This document shows, piece after piece, positions 1-9,088 of a stretch of 64,000 bases of DNA. The notes below the pieces were generated by a model. It saw only the letters and a list, made by a program, of their open reading frames with translations, did no database searches and was not told the origin of the DNA. Source of the DNA: RDXT01 sp033762375. Lineage in GTDB: Bacteria > Bacteroidota > Bacteroidia > J057. Position 1 is the first letter of the stretch. Every line of letters begins with the position of its first letter. The DNA lies in contig JANRLQ010000026.1 in assembly GCA_033762375.1 (NCBI GenBank), positions 248,001 through 312,000 on the forward strand, given 5' to 3'. The position numbers and the translations under genes were made by a program.

Positions 1-3000
1 CTGGACGTTTTCAATGTTTTTGACAAACAATCCCATAAATGCCTCTTGATCAAATCGTTGCATTGCCGCCATCAACTTTTGGCCCAGCTGGGGAGATTCA
101 CGGTTCAATCGCTCCAGGGTTTGATCCAGGAGATCCCGGATGAGTTCTTGCTGGACGTAGTTAAACGTAACTACCCCGAGGGAGGGCTGGGGCGAGGAGG
201 CGACCAGCTCCAGGATCAGCCGGACCACCGCTTCGGCTTCCGGTACATTGGCCTGACTTTCCCACCGTCCCGGTACAGAGACCCACTCGATGGGCGGTAT
301 CCAGCGATGATCTGCTCTGGCAGGAGGAATCATCTGGAGACGACCATCATAAAAGCAGGTGTTTGAAAAATGAATCAGGGCAGCATCCCGGGACCGGTAA
401 TGCCAGGTGAGATGGGCAGCCGGATATGCTGCACGTGCCAGGTCCAGGACACTCTCCACCTCCAGGGCCAGTGGATTCTCTACAAATGCCGTATCAGCCT
501 CTTCATATCGTACCTGATACAGGTCAGCAGGCCTTAGCTGCTTGTCATCTCCGGCAATCACACACTGTGTCCCCCGCAACATGACCGGTATGGCCCGCTC
601 CACAAAACACTGGGAGGCCTCATCAAAAATCACCAGGTCAAAAAAGTTTTTTTCCATCGGAAAAATGGCTGCCGCAGCCTCCGGAGATACCATCCAGCAC
701 GGAAGGAGCTCTGGCAGACCAGACTGCCAGGTTTCCTGGACAAGTTTTCGTACAGGCCAGATCAGTCTTTTTTTGGTGACCTGGTGATAGATAGTCCGGT
801 AGGTGACGGGATTTTTCAGCCGGTTGTATTGTATGATGCCGACTACCCGCTCTTTGACCCGGCGATGGATCAGGTCCACGGTGTGCTGGCGGCGCTCATC
901 CAGTTTTTGGGCATACGCATGGGCTGTCCGATGCCATCCCCGGGTGCCTACCTCTGTCAGTACAGGATTGGTACGCTCTGCCTGCTCGATCCAGTACTGA
1001 ATGATTCGCTGCCGCACTTGCCGGATTACCTGGGGTGGGTCGGTATGTTGTGACAGCTCTGGTTGTATTGCCTTGATCGCCGCACGTGCTGCCGTACTGA
1101 GCGGGGCTAATGTCGTGTCCAGGATGCGCAGTTCCTCCGCATCTCGCTCAAATGAGTGGATCAGCTCACGGAGCCAGTCCTGTACCTCCCCGGGATCTGC
1201 TACCGCACTGAGCAGATGGTCTGTCTGGCTCATGTGCAGAAATGTCCCCCAGTGCTGTCGTGTCTCTTCCAGCTCCCGGGTAAATGCCTCCAGCCGTTGT
1301 ATCACGGCACATGACGCCTGCCACCGCTGCATATCCAGCCGTCCGCTCTCGAACCGGGGTTTGATCTTCTGAAAGTAGGTGATACTGCTGATCTGCTCCC
1401 AGGCATCCAGGGCTGTTTGTTTACGGGTGATCCACGCCTGCCGGGTAACCTGGGTGTCCAGCAGCGGAAAATCACCCGTAAAAGGATGCGCATGGTACTT
1501 GCCATACACCTTCTGAAGCCGGAGATATACGGCGGCCTCGTCTGCCAGTTGCTTGAGCAGCTCAGGGGTTAAGATGGATTGTGCGGGCTCCAGAAGTTTG
1601 CGGATAAACCACCGGGCGCGCAAAAAACCGATGGACATCCACCTGAGCGGATGATGCATAAGCCGCTGATACTGCGCGATATGACCTGCCAGGGCTTCTA
1701 CATAGGGCCAGTGGGCATCTGTAAGCCAGGCCCTCTGGCCGAGTTGTGAGACAGGTTTCTCAAACTGGCTCAGCAGTGCCCTGCCTTTTTCCGGAGTGAG
1801 ATCAGCTTGCTTCAGTGCTTCTATATCCTCCCGCACCTGGGGAGACATCAGGGCCTGGTCTGCTGTCCGGAAGGCTGCTATACGTGACCTGTTTGTAGCG
1901 GGATCCAGAATATGGGTACGCAGCGGATCAGCCAATACAGCATACTGGGTATGCAGACCCGCCAGCCGTGCTGGTATGGCCTGGAGTTCATGTCTGAGCC
2001 GGATCAGATCATCCTGTGTGTACCGGTGAAAGGATAGCCGCTCTGACCAGGGATGCCCGGCAGCATATAACTCGCGATAGTCCATCACTGTCTCCAGCGT
2101 GCCGAGAAACGCATCAAGCTGTGGCAAGTCCAGTTGTTTGGCAAGCTCCTCCAGTGGAAGAGGGGGGACCTCATGACCAGCCATCAAGTACAGGCTATGA
2201 ACATTAAGGCCGCAGGGCTGAGGTTCTGTCAGCGCCTGAAAAAGAGATGCATACGTTCGAAAAAACTGATCCGCCTGCCGGGATACCAGGTTGTATTGAT
2301 ACTCCCACTGGGTAATATTGATATCCGCGATTTCCTGCCTGAAAATTTCGATATCGTCTATCTGTTGTCTGATTTTGTCATAAATAACCGATCTGTCATG
2401 CCGGTAATCGTGGACCAGCACAGCAAATCGCCCTAATCCGAGGGCACTCATCCGGTTATAAACCACATCCAGCGCTGCACGTTTCTGAGATACCAGGAGG
2501 ACTTTTTTTCCGTGGGCAATGGCATCCGCGATCATATTTACGATCACCTGCGACTTGCCGGTACCTGGCGGCCCATACATGACGAGGGATTCACCCTGTT
2601 TGATCCGCAGCAGGGCTTCTTCCTGGGTATGATCGAGAGGGGTGACAAAAAACCGTTCTTCTTCCCGGATGTATGGATATGCCGGCTGATGCATCGGCGG
2701 ACCACCCAGGAGCCGATCCAGGTCATATGCTTCCGGCGTATGGATGATTTGCTCGTAGTCTCTGAGCAATGCTGAGTCCGACTGCGGAAAAAGCCCCAAC
2801 ACCGCCTGTGAACGGAAGGTCAGCACACCTGTCGGAAAAGTATCCATGTAGGTGCGCTGATAATCCGGGAAGGACTCCAGCTTCAGGTCAAAAATCCGGG
2901 GGTTAACATTGACCTCAAGTTGAAACTTTTTTATAATCCCATACAAATCATGCAGCCATTCGGCCCAGTCGGTCGCCTGTGCGAGCTCCAGGTCCCATAT

Positions 3001-3501
3001 GGCCGGATCCAGCCGGATTTGCTGATACCGTTCATAGGCCAGCAAAAAAGTCTTATTAAAAACGATCGGCTGGTCAGGGTCACAGGTCAGCCTCCACCGG
3101 GGCCGCCCTGCCAGGTTTCGTACCAGTTGTACCGGAAAAAGCAGGACTGGACACCTGACCAGGGTACCATCCAAAAACTTACCCTCAACAAACGGATAAC
3201 CGAGACAAAAATCATAACTGCCTGTCTCTTCGGACAGGGTGGTCAGGGTCCGGTATATATGCGAAAGCCGCTGATCAGCCAATGCGACAGGCTCATACCG
3301 GGGGTCGGGTTTTTCAATCAGCCTGGCTGACTTGCCTTGTAGCAGGCTCAGCAACAGCTGTTCTGGCGACTCGTCGCCCAGGTATCCGAGTTGGGTAATA
3401 TCTATGTCACGCCGACGGCTCAGCCGGGACAGGCATAGGGTGCGGTTGCCCTGGCTGAGGTTCGTCAGACGGAGCTGGTACGTATGGAGAATATGCTGCA
3501 T
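1..3501 (-). CDS. DUF4011-type superfamily I DNA/RNA helicase (C-terminus beyond window)
   Basis: An open frame of 1167 codons runs without a stop from ATG at 3501 to the left edge, so the C-terminus is missing. The N-terminal 200 residues resemble the DUF4011 region (NRTLCLSRLSRRRDID near residue 18; CPVLLFPVQL near 110). The motor follows: Walker A GPPGTGKS at residues 310-317, a long helical insertion of about 600 residues, then Walker B VIFDEAS with D960/E961, motif III AGDDKQLRP and motif IV WHYRS. This is the UPF1/DNA2-like architecture of SF1B helicases. Many relatives carry a C-terminal endonuclease-like domain, which would lie outside the window. ATP-driven nucleic acid unwinding is expected; the biological role is unknown. 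It is the last visible gene of a minus-strand run, 45 bases after the Ig-like lipoprotein. Confidence 0.85.
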   Translation of the reverse strand, partial: MQHILHTYQLRLTNLSQGNRTLCLSRLSRRRDIDITQLGYLGDESPEQLLLSLLQGKSARLIEKPDPRYEPVALADQRLSHIYRTLTTLSEETGSYDFCLGYPFVEGKFLDGTLVRCPVLLFPVQLVRNLAGRPRWRLTCDPDQPIVFNKTFLLAYERYQQIRLDPAIWDLELAQATDWAEWLHDLYGIIKKFQLEVNVNPRIFDLKLESFPDYQRTYMDTFPTGVLTFRSQAVLGLFPQSDSALLRDYEQIIHTPEAYDLDRLLGGPPMHQPAYPYIREEERFFVTPLDHTQEEALLRIKQGESLVMYGPPGTGKSQVIVNMIADAIAHGKKVLLVSQKRAALDVVYNRMSALGLGRFAVLVHDYRHDRSVIYDKIRQQIDDIEIFRQEIADINITQWEYQYNLVSRQADQFFRTYASLFQALTEPQPCGLNVHSLYLMAGHEVPPLPLEELAKQLDLPQLDAFLGTLETVMDYRELYAAGHPWSERLSFHRYTQDDLIRLRHELQAIPARLAGLHTQYAVLADPLRTHILDPATNRSRIAAFRTADQALMSPQVREDIEALKQADLTPEKGRALLSQFEKPVSQLGQRAWLTDAHWPYVEALAGHIAQYQRLMHHPLRWMSIGFLRARWFIRKLLEPAQSILTPELLKQLADEAAVYLRLQKVYGKYHAHPFTGDFPLLDTQVTRQAWITRKQTALDAWEQISSITYFQKIKPRFESGRLDMQRWQASCAVIQRLEAFTRELEETRQHWGTFLHMSQTDHLLSAVADPGEVQDWLRELIHSFERDAEELRILDTTLAPLSTAARAAIKAIQPELSQHTDPPQVIRQVRQRIIQYWIEQAERTNPVLTEVGTRGWHRTAHAYAQKLDERRQHTVDLIHRRVKERVVGIIQYNRLKNPVTYRTIYHQVTKKRLIWPVRKLVQETWQSGLPELLPCWMVSPEAAAAIFPMEKNFFDLVIFDEASQCFVERAIPVMLRGTQCVIAGDDKQLRPADLYQVRYEEADTAFVENPLALEVESVLDLARAAYPAAHLTWHYRSRDAALIHFSNTCFYDGRLQMIPPARADHRWIPPIEWVSVPGRWESQANVPEAEAVVRLILELVASSPQPSLGVVTFNYVQQELIRDLLDQTLERLNRESPQLGQKLMAAMQRFDQEAFMGLFVKNIENVQ

Positions 3502-3546
3502 AGGTTCCGGGTCGTGCTAAACTACAAAATACCCCGGATACTGCCG

Positions 3547-5292
3547 TTATCCTTTGCCGGGTGTACGCCGGCCTGCCGGAGACTGGTCGTCCACCGGAGC
3601 GCCCCCACCACCAGCCTTCTGAGGTGCGGCTGTCGCTCCGACCTGAATGATATGTCCCTCGGTATCCCAGTTGGCGCGGATCGTGATTTTCTGGGAGTCA
3701 AGATACACACGCTCTGGCAGGCGATAGCGGCGCAGGGAGCCTGGACTGAAAGCCCGGTTGCCGTCTGCATCCAGGATGACCCTTGCCGTATAACTCCCGG
3801 CGGGCAGGTGGCTAAATACAAATGCCGTATCGTATGCGGTCCGTATCACGGTATTTTGCCCGTTGAGGAGTTGCACTATCACAGGACCGGCATAGGTACT
3901 GTCAAGCACCACAGTGCCTTGCAGCGTACCCAAGTCCTCAGGTGAAAGCCAGGTGACAGGGTAGCGAAATACTGTGTCTTGAGCGGGCTTCTTGGCAGTA
4001 GCGGGTACGGTATCCCGATAGGTGAGCCAGTACCCGACCTTGGGAGACAAGATCCCACGGGGTGATATACGCACCTCTAACCCCGACAACTGAATATCCA
4101 CCGGGTATTTTTTCCGCATACTATCCCGCCGGGTAGTATCCGTCAGCGCAAATAGTCCCGTATCTGCCTGTGTCAGCGCCCGATACGGAATCAGCGTCCA
4201 GGCATTAATCGCCGGGTCAAAAACAGGGGGACGCACAATGGGCTTTTCCCAGCGGCGGGTACGGGAGCGGCTCAGCCTGAGGGTCGTGTCCAGCCGGTTG
4301 CCGGTACTGTCAACAGCGCCTCGTATGTGCAGGTCCAGTGCTGGCTCCGCACGTGGCGGGACGGCCAGCAGCATCTCAATCTCTTTGTCCAAAAACAGCG
4401 TACGCCGGTCGAGCATGACGGTATCACGACCCAGGGTATCTGTCAAAACAAACGCTCCCTGATCCGGCAGTATATATCCATTGAACCGGATAGACAGCAA
4501 ATCTGGCTTCAGCCAGGCGTATGAAGTGACCAGGGGTGCCTCATCATCTGGAAGCGACGCCCACAAGGTAACCGGAGGCAGGGTATCCGTCCCCAGTACG
4601 ATCACACTATCTGCTGCCAGGGCCAGGGCTTCGGCCCCGGTACTCCAGGTATTTGTCTGATCCTTGTCTGCGACACCGAGGATGTAATAACGGCCCGGCC
4701 TGAGATACCGGAAGGTAAATGCCCCGGATTTATCCAGCGGGGCCAGGTACACGGGGCGTTTATTTTTCAGTGCGCGGACCGGGAGACTATCCGCATCAAA
4801 CAGCATAATGCTCATGTCCTTTCCTGCCTGGCCCATCACGTATGACTGCACAGTCCCTCCGAAACTCAGGCTGTCTATCGTACCGCCTGTGCTGAATGCC
4901 AGGGTATAGGCAGGAAGCTGGTTACCCTCGTTGAGGTCAGCGATATTGGTAAGAGCGATAACATACGTAGTCTGTGCGAGGAGTGTATCCTCAAACTGGA
5001 TGCCGAGGCGGCGGGCATTGTCACTATAGACGATCCGGGGCGGGCGGATATAGGGCGAGATATAAATTTCCTTGCCGTAGGTTGGCTTCCGGATCGCCTC
5101 ATTAAACACAATCTCTACCTCCTTGCCGGTAACATACAACGCCGCACTGTCCGGGCGGGTCTTCAATACCCTGGGGGGAATCTCATCCCGCACCCCGCCG
5201 GAAGGCTGGATGGGTCGTGCGCAGTGCATCAGCAGCAGCGCACTAACTATGGCCATACACCCGGCCCATACATGTGATGTGTGCTTTTTCAA
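3547..5292 (-). CDS. Ig-like (Big_5) domain lipoprotein
   Basis: This is a 581-residue predicted lipoprotein. A signal sequence ends in the lipobox LLMHC, with the acylated Cys at about residue 24. It is followed by a PSGGVRDEIPPR stretch, a local form of the GG-x-D-x-x-PP motif that opens Bacteroidota Ig-like lipoproteins. Residues 35-130 look like a Big_5 Ig-like domain (VFNEAIRKPT, TYVIALTNIADLNEGN). A prealbumin-like segment follows (FTFRYLRPGRYYILGVADKD) and a second similar one lies near the C-terminus (FSHLPAGSYTARVILDADGN). Such proteins sit on the outer membrane or periplasmic face; their function is not established. The start codon overlaps the stop of the upstream 160-aa gene by four bases (ATGA), indicating translational coupling. 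Confidence 0.8.
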   Translation of the reverse strand: MKKHTSHVWAGCMAIVSALLLMHCARPIQPSGGVRDEIPPRVLKTRPDSAALYVTGKEVEIVFNEAIRKPTYGKEIYISPYIRPPRIVYSDNARRLGIQFEDTLLAQTTYVIALTNIADLNEGNQLPAYTLAFSTGGTIDSLSFGGTVQSYVMGQAGKDMSIMLFDADSLPVRALKNKRPVYLAPLDKSGAFTFRYLRPGRYYILGVADKDQTNTWSTGAEALALAADSVIVLGTDTLPPVTLWASLPDDEAPLVTSYAWLKPDLLSIRFNGYILPDQGAFVLTDTLGRDTVMLDRRTLFLDKEIEMLLAVPPRAEPALDLHIRGAVDSTGNRLDTTLRLSRSRTRRWEKPIVRPPVFDPAINAWTLIPYRALTQADTGLFALTDTTRRDSMRKKYPVDIQLSGLEVRISPRGILSPKVGYWLTYRDTVPATAKKPAQDTVFRYPVTWLSPEDLGTLQGTVVLDSTYAGPVIVQLLNGQNTVIRTAYDTAFVFSHLPAGSYTARVILDADGNRAFSPGSLRRYRLPERVYLDSQKITIRANWDTEGHIIQVGATAAPQKAGGGGAPVDDQSPAGRRTPGKG

Positions 5293-5771
5293 CGGCTTCT
5301 GATATAAAACAACGATATGACCCCGATAATACTGGTGCAGATGACGGCTGCTGGCATCCCAATCCTGGCCCGTGGCAGGGGATTGTCACCCCTCAGGGGC
5401 GGCGGACTGGCCCGCCTCACTGCGCGAAGTCCTGCGGGCGGCAAGGTATCCGTATAGCTGAGATTGGTGGCAGAGAGTCCATCACCCTCCCGGGTGAGCG
5501 GTACGACGACAGTTCTGATCCAGCCGGCACCAGCAGCCTGGTACCTGACAGCCGGCACCCCTACCCCCAGCCGGATCTGGCTACCGCTGACGGTAAGCGG
5601 TAGCCAGGTTGCAGGCAAAGCCCCGGAGATACTCGCAGGGCCCGTCCGCATGGTATCCAGGTACTGCGTGAGCAGGGATTGTACCACCTGTTCATTATCA
5701 GGCTGAGCCACCACCGGCAAGCCCAGGCCTCCCGCCATCACACCTATCAATATAAGATACACCTTCATCAT
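5289..5771 (-). CDS. small secreted/membrane protein of unknown function
   Basis: I do not recognise this 160-residue protein. It starts with a clear signal peptide (MMKVYLILIGVMAGGLGLPVVAQ, cleavage after AQ near residue 23). A polar region follows, with DNEQVVQSLLTQYLDTMR, and a C-terminal hydrophobic stretch (AAVICTSIIGVISLFYI) is likely a membrane anchor with the short RSR tail on the cytoplasmic side. It lies 72 bases downstream of pyrH on the same strand and its stop overlaps the start of the Ig-like lipoprotein by four bases, so the two are probably co-translated. The coupling and the signal peptide are the reasons to call it real. Confidence 0.6.
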   Translation of the reverse strand: MMKVYLILIGVMAGGLGLPVVAQPDNEQVVQSLLTQYLDTMRTGPASISGALPATWLPLTVSGSQIRLGVGVPAVRYQAAGAGWIRTVVVPLTREGDGLSATNLSYTDTLPPAGLRAVRRASPPPLRGDNPLPRARIGMPAAVICTSIIGVISLFYIRSR

Positions 5772-5843
5772 CCATACAGTACAGCCGGAGGAGCAAGGGG
5801 TTGGCTCCGTCCGGCTGCAAGATGCGATATTATTTTGAACCGA

Positions 5844-6560
5844 TCAGCTTACCAGGGTACCGACCCGGTCTCCTGTCACGATGCGCTGGAGGCTTCCGGG
5901 CTCATTGATATCAAAAATGATAATGGGCAGTTCATTCTCCTGGCAGAGGGTAAAGGCCGTCATGTCCATCACCCCGAGGCGATTGGCCAGGACTTCCGCA
6001 AAACTCACCTCGTCAAACTTACGGGCGTTTTTATCCTTGCGGGGATCTGCGGAGTACACCCCATCCACCCGGGTGCCCTTGAGGACCACATCTGCATCTA
6101 TCTCTATGGCACGCAGGCTGGCTGCTGTATCCGTCGTAAAAAACGGATTGCCGGTCCCTGCCCCAAAAATCACGATCCGTCCTTTTTCCAGGTGACGGAT
6201 CGCCCGGCGGCGGATATAAGGCTCACATATCTTATCCATCGCGATCGCGGACTGGAGGCGTACCTGCCCCCCCTGGCTCTCCAGGGCACTTTGCAGCGCC
6301 ATACAGTTGATGACGGTAGCCAGCATACCCATATAATCCGAGTGCGCCCGGCCCATACCGGTAGCCTCGCCCTGTATGCCCCTGAAAATATTACCTCCCC
6401 CTACGACAATGGCCATTTGTACACCCATACGGGTCGTCTCCATGATCTGCGCGGCATAATACTGAAGTGTGTCCTGATCTATGCCAAACTCTTTGTCACC
6501 CATGAGGGCCTCGCCGCTGAGCTTGAGCAGCACACGATTATAGGTCAGACTCTTTTCCAT
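5844..6560 (-). CDS. pyrH: UMP kinase
   Basis: This is cytoplasmic UMP kinase, which phosphorylates UMP to UDP in pyrimidine nucleotide synthesis. The 238-residue length is normal for the bacterial enzyme. Amino acid kinase fold signatures are clear: LLKLSGEALMG near the N-terminus, VVGGGNIFRG at about residue 53, GRAHSDYMGMLATVINCMAL (UMP-binding region), GTGNPFFTTDTAA in the middle, and VDGVYSADPRKDKNA toward the C-terminal half. The frr gene that commonly follows pyrH is absent; a small secreted protein follows instead. tsf lies upstream, separated by a strong intrinsic terminator, so pyrH either depends on readthrough or has its own promoter in the 100-base gap. Confidence 0.97.
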   Translation of the reverse strand: MEKSLTYNRVLLKLSGEALMGDKEFGIDQDTLQYYAAQIMETTRMGVQMAIVVGGGNIFRGIQGEATGMGRAHSDYMGMLATVINCMALQSALESQGGQVRLQSAIAMDKICEPYIRRRAIRHLEKGRIVIFGAGTGNPFFTTDTAASLRAIEIDADVVLKGTRVDGVYSADPRKDKNARKFDEVSFAEVLANRLGVMDMTAFTLCQENELPIIIFDINEPGSLQRIVTGDRVGTLVS

Positions 6561-6658
6561 ACATTAAATCGGGAGAAAAATGGGGGTAGTGGTACAATGA
6601 TCCTGCAATACCTGTCAGAGACGGGCACAAAAATCCCGCCAACCAGCGGTCTATATAA

Positions 6659-6692
6659 AAAAAAAGAGAGTTTGGGCAAACTCTCTTTTTAA
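6659..6692 (-). terminator. intrinsic terminator between tsf and pyrH
   Basis: A perfect 13-base inverted repeat (6661-6673 with 6678-6690) closes a four-base GGGC loop. Read on the minus strand, the stem is followed by a run of nine T in total. It lies 16 bases after the tsf stop codon and about 100 bases before pyrH, so it should end most tsf transcripts. Confidence 0.85.
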
Positions 6693-6707
6693 GTTTTTAT
6701 GTCGTGA

Positions 6708-7541
6708 TCACATACCGAGCTGCATACGCTTGAATGCGGTCACTTTGGCATCGCCGAGATTGTCCTTGATGTACTGCCCTACTGACTTGGAGGTATCTTT
6801 GACGAAGTCCTGGTTCAGGAGGGTATTTTCTTTGAAAAACTTGGTCAGTTTACCACGGGCAATATTCTCCACGATGGCTTCTGGCTTGCCTTCGTTCCGG
6901 GCCTGCTCTTTGCCGATCTCGATTTCTTTCTCGATGACCTCCTGAGATACGCCGTCTTTGTCTATGGCGACGGGGCTCATGGCAGCGATCTGCATGGCCA
7001 CATCACGCCCGATAGCCTGAGCGTCCTTGCCATTGGTGTTTTCAAAAGCCACCACTACCCCTACACGGGCACCGGGATGGATATAAGAGACTACCTGTGA
7101 GCCTGCGACCAGCTCATAGCGGCGTACGTCAATTTTCTCTCCGATACGGCCAATGGCATCCACCAGCAGGTCGCTGATAGGAGTTCCATTGATATGGAGT
7201 GCTTTGAGGCTGTCCAGGTCAGCTGGCTTGGCTGCCTGTGCGGCTTCAGCGATAGATTGTCCCAGTTGCTGGAAGTCCTCATTACGTGCGACGAAGTCCG
7301 TCTCACAGTTGAGCTCGATCAGTACTGCCTCAGTATTGGAGGCATTGGCCTTGACAAAGATAGCGCCTTCGTTGGCATCGCGGTCTGCGCGGTTGGCAGA
7401 TACCTTTTGTCCTTTTTTGCGGAGGATCTCGATAGCCTTGTCAAAATCGCCTTCAGCTTCGGTCAGGGCTTTTTTGCAGTCCATCATGCCAGCGCCTGTG
7501 ATTTGGCGGAGGCGGTTTACTTCTTGTGCCGTTATTGCCAT
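6708..7541 (-). CDS. tsf: translation elongation factor Ts
   Basis: EF-Ts is the guanine nucleotide exchange factor for EF-Tu. The N-terminal UBA-like domain (AQEVNRLRQITGAGMMDCKK) and the hallmark NCETDFVARNEDF are present, as is the conserved core region (SYIHPGARVGVVVAFE). I place the start at 7541 (MAITAQEV, 277 aa) rather than the more upstream in-frame ATG at 7577. The predicted promoter at 7588-7617 would begin transcription near 7580, leaving no leader for the longer form, and the family starts at this point. The rpsB gene, which usually precedes tsf, is not here: a divergent ECF sigma operon occupies the upstream side. Confidence 0.96.
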   Translation of the reverse strand: MAITAQEVNRLRQITGAGMMDCKKALTEAEGDFDKAIEILRKKGQKVSANRADRDANEGAIFVKANASNTEAVLIELNCETDFVARNEDFQQLGQSIAEAAQAAKPADLDSLKALHINGTPISDLLVDAIGRIGEKIDVRRYELVAGSQVVSYIHPGARVGVVVAFENTNGKDAQAIGRDVAMQIAAMSPVAIDKDGVSQEVIEKEIEIGKEQARNEGKPEAIVENIARGKLTKFFKENTLLNQDFVKDTSKSVGQYIKDNLGDAKVTAFKRMQLGM

Positions 7542-7587
7542 GCCCATTAATTGGTTTAGTTTCCCGGGAGATTTCAAAATTCGAGGG

Positions 7588-7617
7588 CAAAATTAGTTTT
7601 TTTTGCCGGGATACAAA
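7588..7617 (-). promoter_or_regulatory. Bacteroidota-type promoter of tsf
   Basis: On the minus strand the -7 element TAATTTTG (7588-7595) matches the TAnnTTTG consensus exactly. A TTTG -33 element (7614-7617) lies 18 bases upstream. It points at tsf and sets the probable transcription start near 7580. Confidence 0.7.
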
Positions 7618-7716
7618 AATTTCCCACACAGATGCAACTTTTATCCGGGCAGCTTCATCTGACCCTGTAGAAAGCAGCGAGAAAACCTGATGCGTGATTG
7701 ATTACTACCTTGTTGT

Positions 7717-8280
7717 ATGAATTCGGTATCTCAAATACCTGAGAGTGAATTGGTAGCCGGGTGCCAGCGGGAAGACCCCCGGTACCAGCGTGCGCTGTAC
7801 AACCGGTACTACCGGTTGATGTTTGGGGTATGTCTCCGGTATACTGACAACCGGGACGACGCTCAGGACATCATGCAGGAGGGGTTTGTGCGGGTGTACA
7901 AGCATATCGGCACATTCAAAGGACAGGGCTCGTTTGAGGGATGGATCCGGCGGATCATGATTCATGCCTGTATAGAACACTACCGCCGCAAGTCCCGCCA
8001 TATTATGGTCTCAGTGGACTACGCCGGTGATGTGAGTTTTGATGCAGAAGCATGGTCTATGCTGAGCATGGGTGAGATATTATCCCTGATCCGGGAGCTC
8101 CCGCCAGGGTACCGCACGGTGTTTAATCTCTATGCTGTGGAGGGCTACTCACATGAGGAGATCAGCCTGATGCTCAATATCTCAACCGGAACCTCCAAGA
8201 GCCAGCTCTCGCGTGCGAAGCGACTCCTCCAGGACCGCCTGATCAATATGATGAATGCCAATGTAAACGGACTCTCCTGA
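7717..8280 (+). CDS. ECF-subfamily RNA polymerase sigma factor
   Basis: This 187-residue protein has the two-domain layout of extracytoplasmic-function sigma factors. Region 2 covers about residues 20-90 (ALYNRYYRLMFGVCLRYT, DAQDIMQEGFVRVYKHIGTF, GSFEGWIRRIMIHACIEHYR). Region 4 covers about residues 125-180 (LIRELPPGYRTVFNLYAVEG and SHEEISLMLNISTGTSKSQL, the helix-turn-helix for the -35 element). It should direct core polymerase to a small regulon, possibly including its own operon. The next gene begins 19 bases downstream and looks like a membrane-bound anti-sigma factor, followed by an outer-membrane barrel gene overlapping by four bases, consistent with an envelope-sensing unit. Confidence 0.93.
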   Translation: MNSVSQIPESELVAGCQREDPRYQRALYNRYYRLMFGVCLRYTDNRDDAQDIMQEGFVRVYKHIGTFKGQGSFEGWIRRIMIHACIEHYRRKSRHIMVSVDYAGDVSFDAEAWSMLSMGEILSLIRELPPGYRTVFNLYAVEGYSHEEISLMLNISTGTSKSQLSRAKRLLQDRLINMMNANVNGLS

Positions 8281-8299
8281 TCGTAGAACCAGCCAAACA

Positions 8300-9088
8300 A
8301 TGAAACAGCCAGAAGATATACAGGGAATATGGCAAGAGTCTCTGGGGCAGTATGAAGCTGAGCCCGAACATGATCTCTGGCCTGCTATTGAGAAGCGTCT
8401 GGCAGCTAAACCTGTCCGTCGTTTTGTATGGCTGCCCTATGCGACAGCTGCGGCATCTGTGATCGTCATGGTGAGCCTCATCATCACCCTCAACCATGAC
8501 CCGGCACCCGCGACTGAACCAATAACAGATCACAAGTCGCAGGCAGATGACCCGCAGCGACCCGCATATAATCCGTCCCAGCCAGTACAGTCCCAGCCAG
8601 TCACGACTGATACACATGACCGGACGCGCCACAGTACCTCTGGACAGATACCCGTGATCGCCAACCCGATCGAGCATCTCCAGCAGATCGCACAGGCAGG
8701 TATGACCGAAACGCAACCCCAGTCCTCTAACCCTGTTGAGCAGTTGCCACAAGTCGCCGCCGTCAATCTGAATGAGATACCCAATATGCCTACTATTGAC
8801 GCGTCTGTCGCGCAGCAGACCGGAGCACCTGAAGCAATCGCTGTACGCAATACTGCCCCACAGGCTGTACGCACCCGCTACCGCCCCAAAAGCGAGCTGG
8901 ACGTAAAAGACCTGTCAGTGGACCGCGCACTTGCCTTTGCGACCCTCGAACTGAGCAAATGGGCCAAATCTCCTATCAACGTCTATTATGAAAAAGGCGA
9001 AGGACAGGAAGAAGTGCGCACCTATCAGCTCGACCTCTTTAACCTCAAAATCACAAAAAAAACGCATAAACAAATCGTCAAGCAATGA
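8300..9088 (+). CDS. putative membrane-anchored anti-sigma factor
   Basis: This is a 262-residue single-pass protein. About 45 N-terminal residues (EDIQGIWQESLGQYEAEPEH, then DLWPAIEKRL) would be cytoplasmic. A transmembrane helix follows at about 46-65 (YATAAASVIVMVSLIITL), then a long Pro/Gln/Thr-rich linker and a C-terminal basic region. N-terminal sequences of the form xDLWPxIExRL just before a membrane helix are common in Bacteroidota proteins encoded next to ECF sigma factors, and the position directly after one supports an anti-sigma role. That role is inferred from context and topology. The stop overlaps the next start by four bases. Confidence 0.65.
   Translation: MKQPEDIQGIWQESLGQYEAEPEHDLWPAIEKRLAAKPVRRFVWLPYATAAASVIVMVSLIITLNHDPAPATEPITDHKSQADDPQRPAYNPSQPVQSQPVTTDTHDRTRHSTSGQIPVIANPIEHLQQIAQAGMTETQPQSSNPVEQLPQVAAVNLNEIPNMPTIDASVAQQTGAPEAIAVRNTAPQAVRTRYRPKSELDVKDLSVDRALAFATLELSKWAKSPINVYYEKGEGQEEVRTYQLDLFNLKITKKTHKQIVKQ

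Noticed and set aside
5679..6692. A 337-codon plus-strand open frame opposite pyrH
   Set aside because: It is the antisense shadow of pyrH, whose protein is clearly recognisable; the plus-strand translation has no domain and no promoter.
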